A model generated the notes under the pieces. It did no database searches. It was not told where the DNA came from and saw nothing but the letters and a program-made list of their open reading frames with translations. Shown one piece after another: positions 55,154-64,000 of a stretch of DNA of 64,000 nt (position 1 is its first letter; every line of letters starts with the position of its first letter). Origin of the DNA: Anthopleura xanthogrammica (Eukaryota > Cnidaria > Anthozoa > Actiniaria > Actiniidae). The stretch is from assembly GCA_964019055.1 (NCBI GenBank), contig OZ025206.1, positions 25,974,906 through 26,038,905 of the forward strand, read 5' to 3'. A program made the position numbers and the translations under genes.

Positions 55154-58100
55154 ATTGATGATATTGATGATATTGATGATATTGATGATATTGATGATAT
55201 TGATGATATTGATGATATTGATGATATTGATGATGATGATAATAAACACTTGTAGCATGTACAGAGACATCCCATCATTTGGTATGATTGTAACTCACGT
55301 GTGGTTTATAGCCAGGCAATATTGAATGAACACAGGCACGAACTCCTAATAAAAAAAAAATTTTTTTAAATCATAAGATTGAAATGAAATCTTAAGCCCA
55401 TACATAAAAATTCGAAATAAAAAAAATGGAAAAGGATATGTTCATTCAACGATGCTTCCTTCCTTTCAAAAACCAGACCATAACAGGCACAGATCCAGAC
55501 CAGCTCACACTGTTTTCTGGAAAACGGTCAGGATTTCCAAAGTATCGAAAAGTAGCAGATAATTTATAAATGCAATTCTTATAAAAGGCACGAAAAAGGC
55601 CGGTTCGGAAAACGGCAAAAATTACAGTGTTTGAACTTTCGAACTTTTTTGGGGGGGGGGGGAGTTCGGCGGTTTTGGGCCCTGGAAATCGATCATTTTG
55701 GGGCTGGATCCGTGCCTGCCTAAAGCAAGATTATAACCCATTATTTTCACTGTGTTGTTTACCTTAAAATAGTAACTAAGCTCATCAATGTTGCCTGTTT
55801 CAGGCCTATTGGTAAACATCACAATATCCACATAAGCCAGCAGAAGCTCTTCAATCTATGAAATGAAAATGATAGGAACTCAAAGTTATAAACAGACAAA
55901 TAGAACTCTTTAGCTTGGGCATGTTTGTTTTGCCAGTTTTAGACCACGTGTATTTCCTTTGAGACTAGGATTGTTTGTTTCGTTTGCATCCAAACAAAGA
56001 AATGACACTCAAGGGAATGACACGTGGTCTGAAATGGGCAAAACATTATGCCCAAGTTAAAGAAGTCTATTGTAGAAGGCGAATGATAAGGAAAAATGTG
56101 AAAAAGGATGGAAAGAAATTAAAGAATAATCTGGGAGAAAGTTGTGAGAGGAAAGAAAGGGAAGAAGAAAAAGAAGAAAAACGATACCTCAGCAGCGACT
56201 TCATGTTTTCTCATTTCTTGACTTCCAATAAGACCTTCGAAATAAAAGCAATATCCCAAATAAATATAAATTTTAAATTTTGCTCTTTTACATTATGGAG
56301 GACTCTATCTTGACCTTGAATACAAAAAAATAATTAAAGTCGATTTTTCCGATTTTATTTCACCTTTCACTTTAATCAAAATTGGGCTCCCTGTGGACAT
56401 CTTGGTGATCAAATATTGAGAGCTCAAGTGGAACTTGGTTGAGAAAGGTTATTTTGAGCTCTGTAAAAACATATTGCCATTCCAAGGTTGAGGGGGAAAC
56501 TGGGTGGAGTTGGCATTGCATTGCATTGTGGGACTGTTTGGGGGGTGAAATAGACGCCATCTTAGAAATATGTCACCTAAAACAATCCCACAATGCACTG
56601 CAACGTCAAATCCACCCAGTTTTTCATCAACCTTGGAGTGGCTAATGAAGTTAAAGAAGTCTATTCTCACCAACTATTGCTTTAGCTGTTCCATTGTAAA
56701 ATGACAGAGCAAGTTCCAAAGCATCTTGAAATTTGTTTAATCTCATGAGAACAGCAATTCGCTAGTCAAAAAATACATTAAATAAGCCATAATCATATAA
56801 AACTAAACATTACTAATAGATTATTACAATAATCATTATACTTACATCTCTCCAAGTCCTTATTGTCAATACATGTATAGACTAAAAAAGAAATATGAAT
56901 GCTCAATCACTGATCAGGACAAGACTATTACAGGAGTTAAAACCCATAGGCTGAGATTTCCAGCCATCGGGGTTTCATATGCCGCTCTGATACTCTCCCC
57001 AGTAACGGGGGAGAGTGTTGCAGGCACGTACAAAACCCCAACAGCTAGAAATCTGAGCCTATACTGAGCACTAAAGAACTAGATGTGTAAAACAAACCTT
57101 GCTTCCAAGAACAAGCATCTGACCATTAAAAACATTGATGGTTTGGTAACAGGAGTATTCACTGGCAGCAGCCTGTAATGACATAACACATGGTCACAGC
57201 AGTGGAAGGAACACTGAATTTTGCACAGGAAGAAAGATTACTGGATGGCATGCCCTGCTACGGCAATGTCTCTCACTGTGTAGTTCGAGCCTGGGGTTGC
57301 CAGGGCTTAAAATAACAGCTGGTCAGTTGCTGGTCATGATGACCAGCCAAAATTTTAACTTAAGTTTGTCAGTCATACCTCGTTTCTGGCACAACATTAC
57401 TGGTCAAAGTGACCAGCAAGACAAAGATTTGACTGCAGGCAAGTTCCAGTTCTGGCCAGACATTGTCTGATAACCAGCCATTATTTTTATTCTTGGCAGA
57501 GCTGCATATGTGAGTTGTATTTGTTATAAGTGTTGTTCTCTGCAGGTTATCCTCCCTCCATAAAAATCAGCATGACTGTGAGTCAAGCTTTGTTACCATT
57601 TCTATGACTTACCAAGGCCTTACTGACATTGCCACCAGTTGACAGGGACTTGAAGTAGCTACTGCTGTACACTAGTTGTACATCACTCAGATCTACCACC
57701 TAAAAATATTATTCACTTCATGAAATTCTTCATTCAAACTGGGTCCTTTGGAACTCAAATGTCTGCAGGGACAGATCCAGGGGAGGGGTGCGCACCCTCC
57801 CTGGGTTGACTTTGTGCCCCTACTGCAGCTTCAAGATACCCAATACGTAATAACTATCTCTTCCCTTGAGGATAGTACTAACAGAAAAAAGAGTTGCCTA
57901 CCTCCAATTCTTCCTGGCTTCTTACATCTATAACATGAAGCCTTTCTAGTGTATCTAAGGTACTGACCACATGAGGGTTTAACCACTAGAAAAGAGAAAT
58001 ATTATCTTCACTTACAAGATACACTTAGTTGTGTCAGTGGGCAGGAAAATGGAACGAGGGCTGGAGAGGACCACCTACAGTAGGGGTAGGTTGGGTCAAA

Positions 58101-61100
58101 GTAGGGAGTAGGGGTGGAGGAGGGCAGAGACAAGTGGTATGGGGGTTGTAGAGAGACATCCATGGCTGGGGGAGGGAGGGATACTAGGAGTGAGGTTTGG
58201 GGAGGAACATACAAGACTAGTATGGGAAGCATGTGTTGCATAGCAGTGAGAGTGCTTACCTCTCATTAATGCAACCCAGGTTTGAGTCCCTCTGGGCTTG
58301 GTGTCATATGTGAGTAGAGTTTCTAGTTGGTTCTCTCCTGTGCTTTGAGGGATTTTCTCTGGGTTCTCCAGTTTTCCTCCCTCCAAACAACATCACCTTC
58401 CAAATTCTAATCTGATCCCATAGGGATTGTAGAGAGATATCTAGGGGCAGGATGGGTTGGGCACTAGGGGTGAGGGTTGGGGGACCACCTACATGTAGGG
58501 ATGGGATTAGAGAGAGGAAGATTGGATGTGGATGTGGATGGACAGCTGCAACAACAGCTATGGGCTGTATAGATATATCAGGGTTGCTAGAGACACAAGG
58601 AACGAGGTGGGGACACAGAGGTATTGGAAAGAGGACAGTTGGGGAGAGTAAGGGTTGAGAAGGAACAAGTTATGCAAGGGTGATCCCTTTAAGAATGAGG
58701 AGGGAAATGAGAGATAAAAAGAAGGTCAAACTTACGTGTAAAGCAACAAGTTTGTAATTGGTTTCAATTCTTTGCAAAAACATGAACTTTACTTCTTTCT
58801 CTCCTGTGCAGTGGGCCTAAAAATGAAGTATTGAAATTAATGACTAATTTTAGTATTTTATATTCTAAGTATTAAAAAAATAGTTTTGGGGGCTTAAAAA
58901 GACATGTAACAACCAACAACTGGTTGGCTGGGTTGTTTGAGCATCGCACTATCATGCAGGAGGTCACAAGTTCAAGCCCTGGCCAGACCGACACTCAGGG
59001 TCTTAAAATAACTAAGGAGAAGGTGTTGCTTTGTTAATTATGGTTAGACTTTCATGTGGCTTGAATGATAATGTTAATGGTGGTCCCGTCCCTTTCAACT
59101 TAAGAGATGTTAAAAGTGGGCCACAGGTTTGTCAGTTGAATTACTGTTACTGTATTTGCTACCCTCTATAAACAAGTTTGATGTATTTGTTTATTTATAC
59201 ACTGTATTTATTTGTAGGCAAAGAAAAAACATCTTATTCTTCTCAATGTAGTAATAAAGTAGAAGTATAGTAATTGTGATGTGAAATATCACTGATCTCT
59301 GTATTTTCAGATACAATGAATAAGCTACAACAGATCCAGGGGGTATGCATTGGGTAGTTCTAAAGCCACCCCCTTGAAGTTTTAAAAATAAGAATACTTA
59401 TTAAAGAGTAACGTAAAATATCAAGAAGAAGCTACATAGTGGTTTTATACTGTAGGTAACAGCCCCCTCCTTGAAACCATCCTGGTTCTGCTACTAGTGG
59501 GTTATTTTACCTGAAAGAAAAATATGGTGTTGCCTCTCCCAAAAGCTAAAACCTGTGAAGTAAATGAAGTGATGAGAATAAAATGGATGGAAGAATAACA
59601 TGGAGAAAGAAGAAAAGAAAGAATGGAAGAAAGGAAGGAAGAAAGGAAGGAAGGAAGGAAGGAAAGGAGGAAGAAAAGGAGGAAGGGAGGAAAGGAGGAT
59701 GGGAGGAAGGGAAGAGGGGAGGAAGTAAGGGAAGGGGAGAGGAGAGAGGGACGGTGAGAGGGGAGAAAAGGAAGGAAAAGAGAGATAAGAATTATAAGAG
59801 AAAGAAACAAAAGAGGGACTTAACAACTTACAGGATCAATAACTTTCTTGTTAGCAGCCTGAATGATAGCAAACTGCCATGATACAAGTGGAAGAGAATC
59901 AACAGGACCCTGAAAGACAACCATTCAACTGTCAGATAGATGATTGACAGACAGATTACAAATGATGCAAAAGTGACAAAGAACAAAGACTTACCCTGAG
60001 AGAATGGGTGAACAATACTTCCATTTGTGGTTTTAATGTAAGAACTAAAATCTACAAGTAATGCAAAAACTACATCTCAGAAAACATAGATCCTTGAGAA
60101 AACTGCATAATTATTACTGTAACCCCCTCACGACAAATAATTCATATATGTTCATATCCTTGGCCCTGTATTGGCTGTGCATCAGCACACAGCAAGACTC
60201 TAATACTTGGCTGTGTCTGTTGACCATCTGTAGACAGAAGATCAGCCAACAGTAGGCCAATTGTTGATTGAGACACATCAACTGGTCCTAAATTCCAATA
60301 GTCCCCCTTCATACTTCCCTGCACCATCTTGAAAGGTTGCCATGTCTTTGAAGTGAGACATGTATGAGGTGACCTTGCAATGATAGAGACCTTTTTAACA
60401 CCTTGGACAATTATTCACATGTCTCTATCATGGCAAGGTCACCTTATGTCATTGGATGCAGAGGTATGGCTACCTTTCAAGATGACACAGGGAACTGTGA
60501 AGGGGACTATTCCATCATCCTGTGAGTTAGCAATGGCACCCTCAGTGAATTTGATCACCCAGAGGTTGTTTCAGTGTTCAACAAAATTGAAAGTTCAAAT
60601 TGAAGGCAAGCTAAATATTAATGTAGTTAGTCTACCTTAGTCAGTGTTGCTAGAGCCAGCAGAGAGTACTCATACATCGAATGATCTTTCATTCCACTAT
60701 GCATGTGCAATGGAGCCATAGTACACACCTCACCGCGACTACATATATAAACAGTTAATAGAATAAATAAGATTCCACCCCAAAAACATCAATAGGGACA
60801 ACGAAATTAAGATTCCAGAAGCATGGATTCTGACCATTTGAAAGCACACCCATCACCCCCACCACCCACAGCGAATCACAGCCTCAATGTTATCCTCAAG
60901 TAAGCCTGACTGACAGAATGTATATGAAGACTACCTTCCAGTGTACACCATTGCCTGATGAAGACTACCAGTAGCAGTCAAAACGTTGTGGTCCATCTAC
61001 TGTAACTGCCACAGTCATAATTATCTTTTGATTTGTATTACTTATTTGAGTAACTATTTACCTTCCAGAGAAAAGACAAGTTGATTCGTAACTTCTGACA

Positions 61101-63955
61101 CCAATCAATCTCCTGAAAACAACATAATTGATTTGAACAAATGTTTCATAATGAGTCACATTTCCAGAATAATCACAATGAAACCTACTCTTGTGCAACT
61201 CTCTGCTAAAAAACCCTGCTTCTGTCCCTGATTAATATCATAAGTTTGGTATCGTAGTGGTGAGAGTGCTCTCCTCTCATCAATACGACCTGGGTTCAAT
61301 TCCCAGATTCGGTCAGTTGTACATGAGAAGAGTTTTCCCCAGTTTTCAAGTTTTCCTCATCAATATGACCTGGGTTCAATTCCCAGATTCGGTCAGTTGT
61401 ACATGAGAAGAGTTTTCCCCAGTTTTCAAGTTTTCCTCATCAATATGACCTGGGTTCAATTCCCAGATTCAGTCAGTTGTACATGAGAAGAGTTTTCCCC
61501 AGTTTTCAAGTTTTCCTCATCAATATGACCTGGGTTCAATTCCCAGATTCGGTCAGTTGTACATGAGAAGAGTTTTTCCCAGTTTTCAAGTTTTCCTCCC
61601 CCTACAAAATCAACTTCTAAATTCTAATTTGATCATGGAACGTGGACCACATGTTTGTTAGGCACTGGCTAGTACTACCAATGTCACCGAAGTGGGTTGT
61701 TATGCAAGAAAAACATATCATGGTCATGCCCTAAAATGTCTACGACTCCACTGACAAACATCAAGGTTTTAGTCTGCATTCCATTGACGTTTGTCAGCAG
61801 AGTTCTAGACATTTTAGGACATACCTGTGGAATGTTTTTCTGGTGTGACAACCCACTTCAGTGACATCCATAGTAAGTGCTACCCTGGCTCGTACAAACA
61901 AGGACTGGTATTTTTTTGGCTTCAGCTTACTTGAAACTCAGTACGAAGACAGATCCACCACTGTCACTACAAATGGCTACAGTTGGGTCATCAGTAAACT
62001 AGAAAACAAAGACAACAGGTGTTAGTAATTATAATAAAAGTGAGATAACTGGAAAGAATATTAGAGTCACAGCACCCATTACTATCCTTAAGTTGACCCC
62101 CAGGGATTGAGTTCCAATAATAGTAACACAAATAAATAGATGGGATTTTATCAAAGGTACATTTCACAGGTTCATCTGAAGAAAAAGTGGCTTAAGAACA
62201 AGTACTGTACATGTACCATGATATGAAGAACAGCACTTCCAAGGGGATGTGCATCCAGAATAGTCCTCAACAGCTTCCCTGTCTGGAGGTCCCACATGGT
62301 GATCTGACAATAAAAGCATCATAATCATTGATACATCAAACTAGTTTTCTTATACTTTATCAAGCCGGGCTGACAGATGGTACAGCTGTACATGTATCAA
62401 CAAAGTGTTTTCTTGTCTGAAAGTTTTTAACCAATCAGAGGAGCAAGGTGAGGTGACGACATACATGTAAATATTCCAAATTACCTGCCCTCTTGCATGA
62501 CCAGCTAATAGTCTCGTACAGTCTTCGTTGATACCCAGTGCCGTAACAGCACCATACTCTCCACCTGAAATCCAAGTACAGTTTTTAATCAAATCTTGTA
62601 ATACCTCGACTTGAAACAATTGTTTGAAGGCAATATGTGGTGTAACTCTGATATCTGCTAAATACTGCAATTCACATAATATATATAGACTGGTCATAAA
62701 TAGTTTAATAAAGAAAAATAATAAAAAATATAATATTAAAAATTTATTTCAAACGACAAGAAGTAAAACGTTACCCATGGCAGTGTTTCCTAGAACAAGC
62801 TTTAATGTTTGCTTAGGATCTGCAAAAAGAAAGTTATTTTATTATTAAATTACTAAGGTATAAATGGGACGATTCATTTACATAATGTGGACATTAAGAT
62901 CCACCACAGGAGTGAGGACGGAGATCGGACAATGATGTGAACATGTTTTCAAAACGGTTTTTCATGTATGCCATCTTCCTCGGATGTTCTAGTAATGGCA
63001 ACAGCAATAACGATGGCAAGCTCCCTTAATCAGTAAGGAAAGGGGTGTCATTCTTTAAGTGGGTGTCTGTAAAGTGGGGTAAAACTGAATGACTGCATAA
63101 TGTATTAGCCCTGGCCAGGGGGTTAGGTTATACTAAGTATTTGAATGTGTCCTTACCAAATATTAAGATTATTCCATGAGATGTTCCGACAGCTATAAGA
63201 GATGATACAGCCTAATGGAAACAGGACAAACAAGATTTCTTTATGACATTACTGATTGACTATAACCTACGATTAACAAGTACTTGTAACATATTATATT
63301 CAACATTGGAAGTGACCTGGTAAAAATCCATATACAGTTATCTTTTATTTCTTGATATTACATAAACCTACCATTGCTGTTGGTAGCCCTGCATCCACTT
63401 TTGACTGGAAAAGAAAATTTAAGACTTTTCAATAATAGACCTAATTCATCTCGTGGGGTAATGTCTAATCATTTCAGATGAGGTATCATTCTCTTGAGAA
63501 CAAGATTTTTGTGTTTCAGTTGTATTCATATTCATGTGTCTTCTCATGTGCAACCGTTAAAGAAAGAAATGACACTCAAGGGAATGACACATGAAATGGG
63601 AAAACATTTATTTAATTTAAGCCTGGTTTACAATACATGTAGTGAAGCAAGCATACTGTAAGTATAACGACATACTGTATGCATGTGCAGAGAGTACCTA
63701 AAGGTTTAGTGAATGTTTTGTTCTATCAAAATAAAAAGGGTTAACTAAATGTAAAAGACTACACGTATTTGAACTTGTGTATGGTATGTTGTTATGCTTG
63801 CATTAATTGCTAGTGTGAACCATACTTTAGGTCTATGGCCACCCTTGCTACTCTAAACTGTACTTACACATGCAGAAACCATTTGAGAAGAGACATTCTT
63901 GAGAATAATGTGCCGTAATACGGATCCATGTTTGCTGGTTTCTTGTTTCCTTGGT
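39668..63955 (-). CDS. VPS8: VPS8, CORVET endosomal tethering subunit, 48 exons, 5' partial
   Basis: VPS8 joins CORVET and binds Rab5 to tether early endosomes. Exons, transcript order: 63955-63868, 63404-63372, 63211-63157, 62819-62775, 62564-62485, 62303-62217, 61998-61931, 61112-61062, 60738-60636, 60051-59995, 59909-59832, 59552-59511, 58816-58736, 57985-57902, 57699-57613, 57172-57098, 56761-56671, 56234-56188, 55855-55763, 55345-55299, 54746-54648, 53789-53749, 53286-53204, 52930-52841, 52521-52470, 52396-52281, 51939-51894, 51429-51356, 51263-51229, 50488-50410, 49703-49611, 49309-49253, 48838-48756, 48159-48075, 47616-47518, 46850-46761, 46667-46618, 46104-45960, 45626-45537, 44438-44378, 43735-43638, 43139-43061, 42792-42710, 41993-41913, 41575-41409, 40789-40603, 40192-40109, 39817-39668. 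In frame, 1295 full residues (residue 1 = first full codon in the window). The first ~290 form the beta-propeller (GINEDCTRLLAGHARGQITM, GSRGEVCTM). The middle is the helical clathrin-like repeat region (ISCSLAGRSYPLGEIPEDIV). A RING-H2 finger has C1136, C1139, C1157, H1159, H1162, C1165, C1180 and C1183. The C terminus is intact; roughly the first tenth of the protein lies beyond the right edge. Confidence 0.96.
39896..40012. mobile_element. Short palindromic element with CCACAGGGAGCCC ends
   Basis: ACACGGGGAGCACAAGCTCGG at the left pairs with CCGAGCTTGGGCTCCCTGTG at the right. It lies in the last VPS8 intron, about 80 bp from the final exon. Confidence 0.65.
40222..40320. mobile_element. 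Possible pogo/Tigger-like end remnant
   Basis: TACAGTCAACTCTATTTGAACGACC followed by TTGTAAGCGACC and GTAGGTCGCTTATGAG resemble TA-flanked CAGT ends of pogo-type MITEs. The match is only by eye. Confidence 0.3.
41662..41732. repeat. Inverted repeat around GGACGCGCGGGGA
   Basis: TTGGACGCGCGGGGAGTGGGA pairs loosely with TCTCCGCGCGTCCA in VPS8 intron 44. Arms of about 15 bp. Confidence 0.55.
42319..42442. repeat. (TTGCATG)n heptanucleotide array, about 17 units
   Basis: Perfect array in the VPS8 intron between 41994 and 42709. A decayed inverted stretch (GCAACATGCAAGATGCAACAAGC) occurs at about 42602-42625, hinting at an inverted-repeat origin. Confidence 0.95.
43333..43505. repeat. Tandem duplication, two units of 88 bp
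   Basis: CTGCTACATGAGCTAAATTCAGAAATGCCC (43333) and CTACTACATGTGTTAAATTC (43421) start the two copies. Both contain GAGCGAGTTAAAAAAATCACG. Confidence 0.85.
44032..44189. mobile_element. Palindromic MITE
   Basis: The left arm contains CAGTGTATGCGGGCTTAGCCTC; the right arm has GAGGCTAAGCCCGCATACACTG. Outer ends are CTATTG and CAATAG. In VPS8 intron 40. Confidence 0.85.
44542..44943. mobile_element. 400-bp palindromic element with CCACAGGGAGCCCAA end
   Basis: The arms run from CCACAGGGAGCCCAAGTTAG to TTTGGCTCCCTGTGA and include GTCAAGATAATGTCCTCTAT with its complement, and GCACTAGAACATTTTTTTCG with its complement. The loop is about 75 bp. A half copy is at 56283-56398. Confidence 0.85.
45130..45223. 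repeat. Palindrome with TTAGCCTCC ends
   Basis: TTAGCCTCCTACGCAGACGC at the left matches GCGAAGGAGGCTAA at the right; GGGTCGTCACGC and GACGTGACGACCC pair inside. Confidence 0.8.
45344..45379. repeat. (GGAA)n microsatellite
   Basis: About 9 units in VPS8 intron 39. Confidence 0.95.
45801..45936. repeat. (AGAGACAG)n octanucleotide array, about 17 units
   Basis: It ends about 24 bp from the VPS8 exon at 45960-46104, so on the transcript a CU-rich tract directly follows the splice donor. Confidence 0.95.
46311..46522. repeat. Purine-rich minisatellite of GGGCAG and GGGCAGAAAA units
   Basis: Mixed GGGCAGGGC and AGAAAAGGGCAGGGC units. The long proline/phenylalanine/cysteine reading frames on the minus strand are artefacts. 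Confidence 0.9.
47157..47427. mobile_element. TIR element, family D copy 2 (inverted relative to 17127-17410)
   Basis: CCAGCTGAGTTGATCGCCTT at the left and AAGGTCAACTCAGCTGG at the right. TA adjoins both ends (ATA and TAA), suggesting a TA target. Confidence 0.8.
47632..48060. repeat. Tandem repeat, three units of about 125-145 bp with paired CCGGTCG motifs
   Basis: Units begin CTCCATAAGACCGACCGGTCGAAC (first at about 47636). Each also carries ACGACC(CG)GTCGGTCCAATG and ACAACAAACA(C/T)TTCCTCAGAC. A final GATCGACCGGTCGGTTC closes the array. Confidence 0.85.
48272..48408. mobile_element. Palindromic MITE, ATAGACCCC family
   Basis: Ends ATAGACCCC and GGGGTCTAT; the arms hold CAGCTCAATTTGGAGGA and TCCTCCAAATTGAGTTG. 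In VPS8 intron 33. Confidence 0.85.
48510..48632 (+). mobile_element. Partial tRNA-derived SINE body (family A)
   Basis: GAGTAGAGTTGCTTGTTGGTTCTTTCCTGTGTTTCGAGGG matches the body of the copies at 5352 and 58240. The head is lost. Confidence 0.5.
50006..50137. mobile_element. Pogo-like MITE with CGTATT...CGAATAAGCGCC ends
   Basis: ACTCGAATAAGCGCCGCC repeats three times at the left. The right end reads GCGCTTATTCGGGTAAATAC, its complement. Similar sequences are common in marine invertebrate genomes (from memory). Confidence 0.7.
50138..50222 (+). mobile_element. Partial tRNA-derived SINE
   Basis: CGCGGGTTCGATTCTTGACTG is B-box-like and is followed by CATATGTGAATTGAGTTTGTTTGATGGG, as in family A. 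Confidence 0.45.
50570..51006. mobile_element. Outer inverted-repeat element interrupted by a second one
   Basis: TGCAAAATCATTGTCGGG at 50571 pairs with CCCCGACAATGATTTTGCA at 50989-51007; CATAGAACACAG pairs with CTGTGTT. Element 50638-50811 lies inside. Confidence 0.65.
50638..50811. mobile_element. Palindromic MITE nested in 50570-51006
   Basis: ATAAGCCTATTCACAGTTTA at the left and TAAACTGTGAATAGGCTTAT at the right. The arms continue through GCGCATGCGATTTTATCCCG and AAGAAGG. Confidence 0.9.
51068..51089. repeat. Poly(C) tract
   Basis: An uninterrupted C run in VPS8 intron 29. Confidence 0.95.
51508..51620 (+). mobile_element. tRNA-derived SINE, family B
   Basis: CGGTGGCTCAGTTGGTTGAGCAA is tRNA-head-like; GGCCAGACCAACACTCAGGG is shared with 58915-59045. 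It is followed by a G-run at 51720-51735. Confidence 0.55.
52119..52209 (-). mobile_element. Half copy of the ATAGACCCC MITE
   Basis: CCAATTCTCAGAAGATTG, GTCCTCTAAATTGAGCTGC and GGGGTCTAT, with no left arm. Confidence 0.7.
52587..52688. repeat. (AAAG)n microsatellite
   Basis: About 23 units in VPS8 intron 24. Confidence 0.95.
53000..53135. mobile_element. Palindromic MITE, ATAGACCCC family
   Basis: Ends ATAGACCCC and GGGGTCTAT. The inner arms CAGCTCAATTTGGAGGACAA and TTGTCCTCCGAATTGAGCTG pair. Confidence 0.9.
53342..53557. mobile_element. Palindromic MITE, ATAGTCCCC family
   Basis: Ends ATAGTCCCC and GGGGACTAT. GCAATGATAGAGACC and TGTCTCTATCATTGC flank the centre. In VPS8 intron 22. Confidence 0.9.
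53855..53980 (+). mobile_element. Partial tRNA-derived SINE, family A
   Basis: CTCAAGTTTGATTCTTTGAC, GTGAGTAGAGTTTGTTGTGTC and GGTTCTCCGGTTTTCCTC match the family body. It abuts the family E element. Confidence 0.5.
53983..54406. mobile_element. TIR element, family E copy 2 (inverted relative to 19864-20272)
   Basis: CACCACTTTCACATTCCCAT to GGGAATGTGAAAGTGGTG. The interior is the reverse complement of copy 1. The (ACACGCATTCC) segment is duplicated near 54135. Confidence 0.85.
54790..55240. repeat. (GAT)n array with GATGATATT interruptions
   Basis: It fills nearly all of the 552-bp VPS8 intron between exons 55345-55299 and 54746-54648. The last part is a regular nonanucleotide GATGATATT array. 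The long D, M, S and I reading frames are artefacts. Confidence 0.95.
56283..56398. mobile_element. Half copy of the CCACAGGGAGCCCAA element
   Basis: ACATTATGGAGGACTCTATCTTGACC, then CCGATTTTATTT and AAATTGGGCTCCCTGTGG match the right arm of 44542-44943. Just after it, 56400-56640 holds a looser inverted repeat (TTGGGGGGTG and CCAACCTTGGAG). Confidence 0.7.
57240..57560. other. Diverged repeat-like stretch in VPS8 intron 15
   Basis: GGCTTAAAATAACAGCTGGTC resembles CTTGAAATAACAGCTGGTC at 6367. GACCAGCNA recurs several times, and the end (CATATGTGAGTTGTATTTG, then CTCCCTCC) looks like SINE family A. Confidence 0.4.
58240..58420 (+). mobile_element. tRNA-derived SINE, family A
   Basis: AGCAGTGAGAGTGCTTACC and CCCAGGTTTGAGTCCC (A- and B-box-like), then GTAGAGTTTCTAGTTGG, TCTCTCCTGTGCTTTGAGGG and TTTTCCTCCCTCC. 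Confidence 0.7.
58915..59045 (+). mobile_element. tRNA-derived SINE, family B
   Basis: GGTTGGCTGGGTTGTTTGAGC, the B-box-like AGTTCAAGCCC and GGCCAGACCGACACTCAGGG match 51508-51620. Confidence 0.6.
59597..59792. repeat. Purine-rich (GGAA/GGGA)n tract
   Basis: An imperfect GGAAGGAAGG array in VPS8 intron 11, about 40 bp from exon 59832-59909. Confidence 0.9.
60298..60510. mobile_element. Palindromic MITE, ATAGTCCCC family
   Basis: Ends ATAGTCCCCC and GGGGACTAT. CCTTGCAATGATAGAGACC pairs with TGTCTCTATCATGGCAAGG. Confidence 0.85.
61246..61625 (+). mobile_element. tRNA-derived SINE, family A, with an internally amplified 80-bp segment
   Basis: The head GTGGTGAGAGTGCTCTCC is followed by four tandem copies (starts 61278, 61358, 61438, 61518) of a segment with the B-box-like GGGTTCAATTCCCAGA. 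The usual body end TTTTCCTCCCCCTAC then appears once. Confidence 0.8.
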
Positions 63956-64000
63956 CTAGAAAAAACAAGATTTTATGTAAAAATGCAAACATGGTTTTGC
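63956..64000. other. VPS8 intron continuing past the window
   Basis: Upstream of acceptor TTTTCTAG of the first visible VPS8 exon. The remaining 5' exons are not in the window. Confidence 0.8.

Noticed and set aside
54644..55325. Poly-Asp, poly-Ser, poly-Ile and poly-Met ORFs
   Set aside because: They are GAT trinucleotide array in a VPS8 intron.
55975..56313. 112-aa Lys/Glu-rich plus-strand ORF
   Set aside because: It runs antisense across the VPS8 exon at 56188-56234 and into a MITE half copy; there is no independent coding support.
61278..61597. Cluster of tRNA genes
   Set aside because: Only a B-box-like string repeats. No cloverleaf, anticodon arm or acceptor stem can be formed.

Overview
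This window is animal nuclear DNA. It is AT-rich, its genes are split by many short GT-AG introns, and it is crowded with microsatellites, palindromic MITE-like elements, tRNA-derived SINEs and retrotransposon pieces. A secreted PAN/Apple + EGF protein of a type common in corals and anemones, together with the DIRS-order and Penelope-type remnants, suggests an anthozoan cnidarian. That placement is an inference; other marine invertebrates are not excluded.

Layout. (1) 2031-9355, minus: complete group II p21-activated kinase (PAK4/5/6-like), 6 coding exons, 503 aa. (2) 9757-18841, plus: complete ZC3H14/Nab2-type poly(A)-binding protein, 14 coding exons, 625 aa, head to head with the kinase across a 401-bp shared 5' region. 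(3) 20733-26814, minus: 4-exon secreted protein, 301 aa (signal peptide, PAN/Apple, EGF, unnamed C-terminal domain). Its introns hold a truncated LINE inside a hexanucleotide array, a Tc1/mariner-like MITE and a stand-alone GIY-YIG ORF. (4) 27908-31090: a 3.2-kb element with split direct repeats (A1...B1-A2...B2), the arrangement of Ngaro/PAT-type DIRS-order retroelements. It carries a two-exon gag-like ORF and a 150-bp minisatellite but no visible reverse transcriptase or recombinase. (5) 33711-34745, plus: single-exon ORF for a basic 344-aa protein I do not recognise. (6) 35719-39487: a gene-poor stretch bounded by 33-34-bp inverted repeats, with an inward-facing ATGGCGGACG start near each end. 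(7) 39668-63955, minus: 48 exons of VPS8 (the CORVET endosomal tethering subunit), complete at the C terminus. The N-terminal exons lie beyond the right edge.

The four recognised genes are unrelated in pathway (Cdc42/Rac signalling, mRNA poly(A) control, extracellular matrix or secretion, endosomal tethering). Nothing suggests an operon or a defence island. The unusual content is the density and nesting of mobile DNA. Exon models were built by reading splice sites by eye; all coding lengths keep frame from exon to exon. Many ATG-like starts in long ORFs here are not real ATGs (for example GTG at 9403 and TTG at 33690), so starts were moved to true ATG codons.
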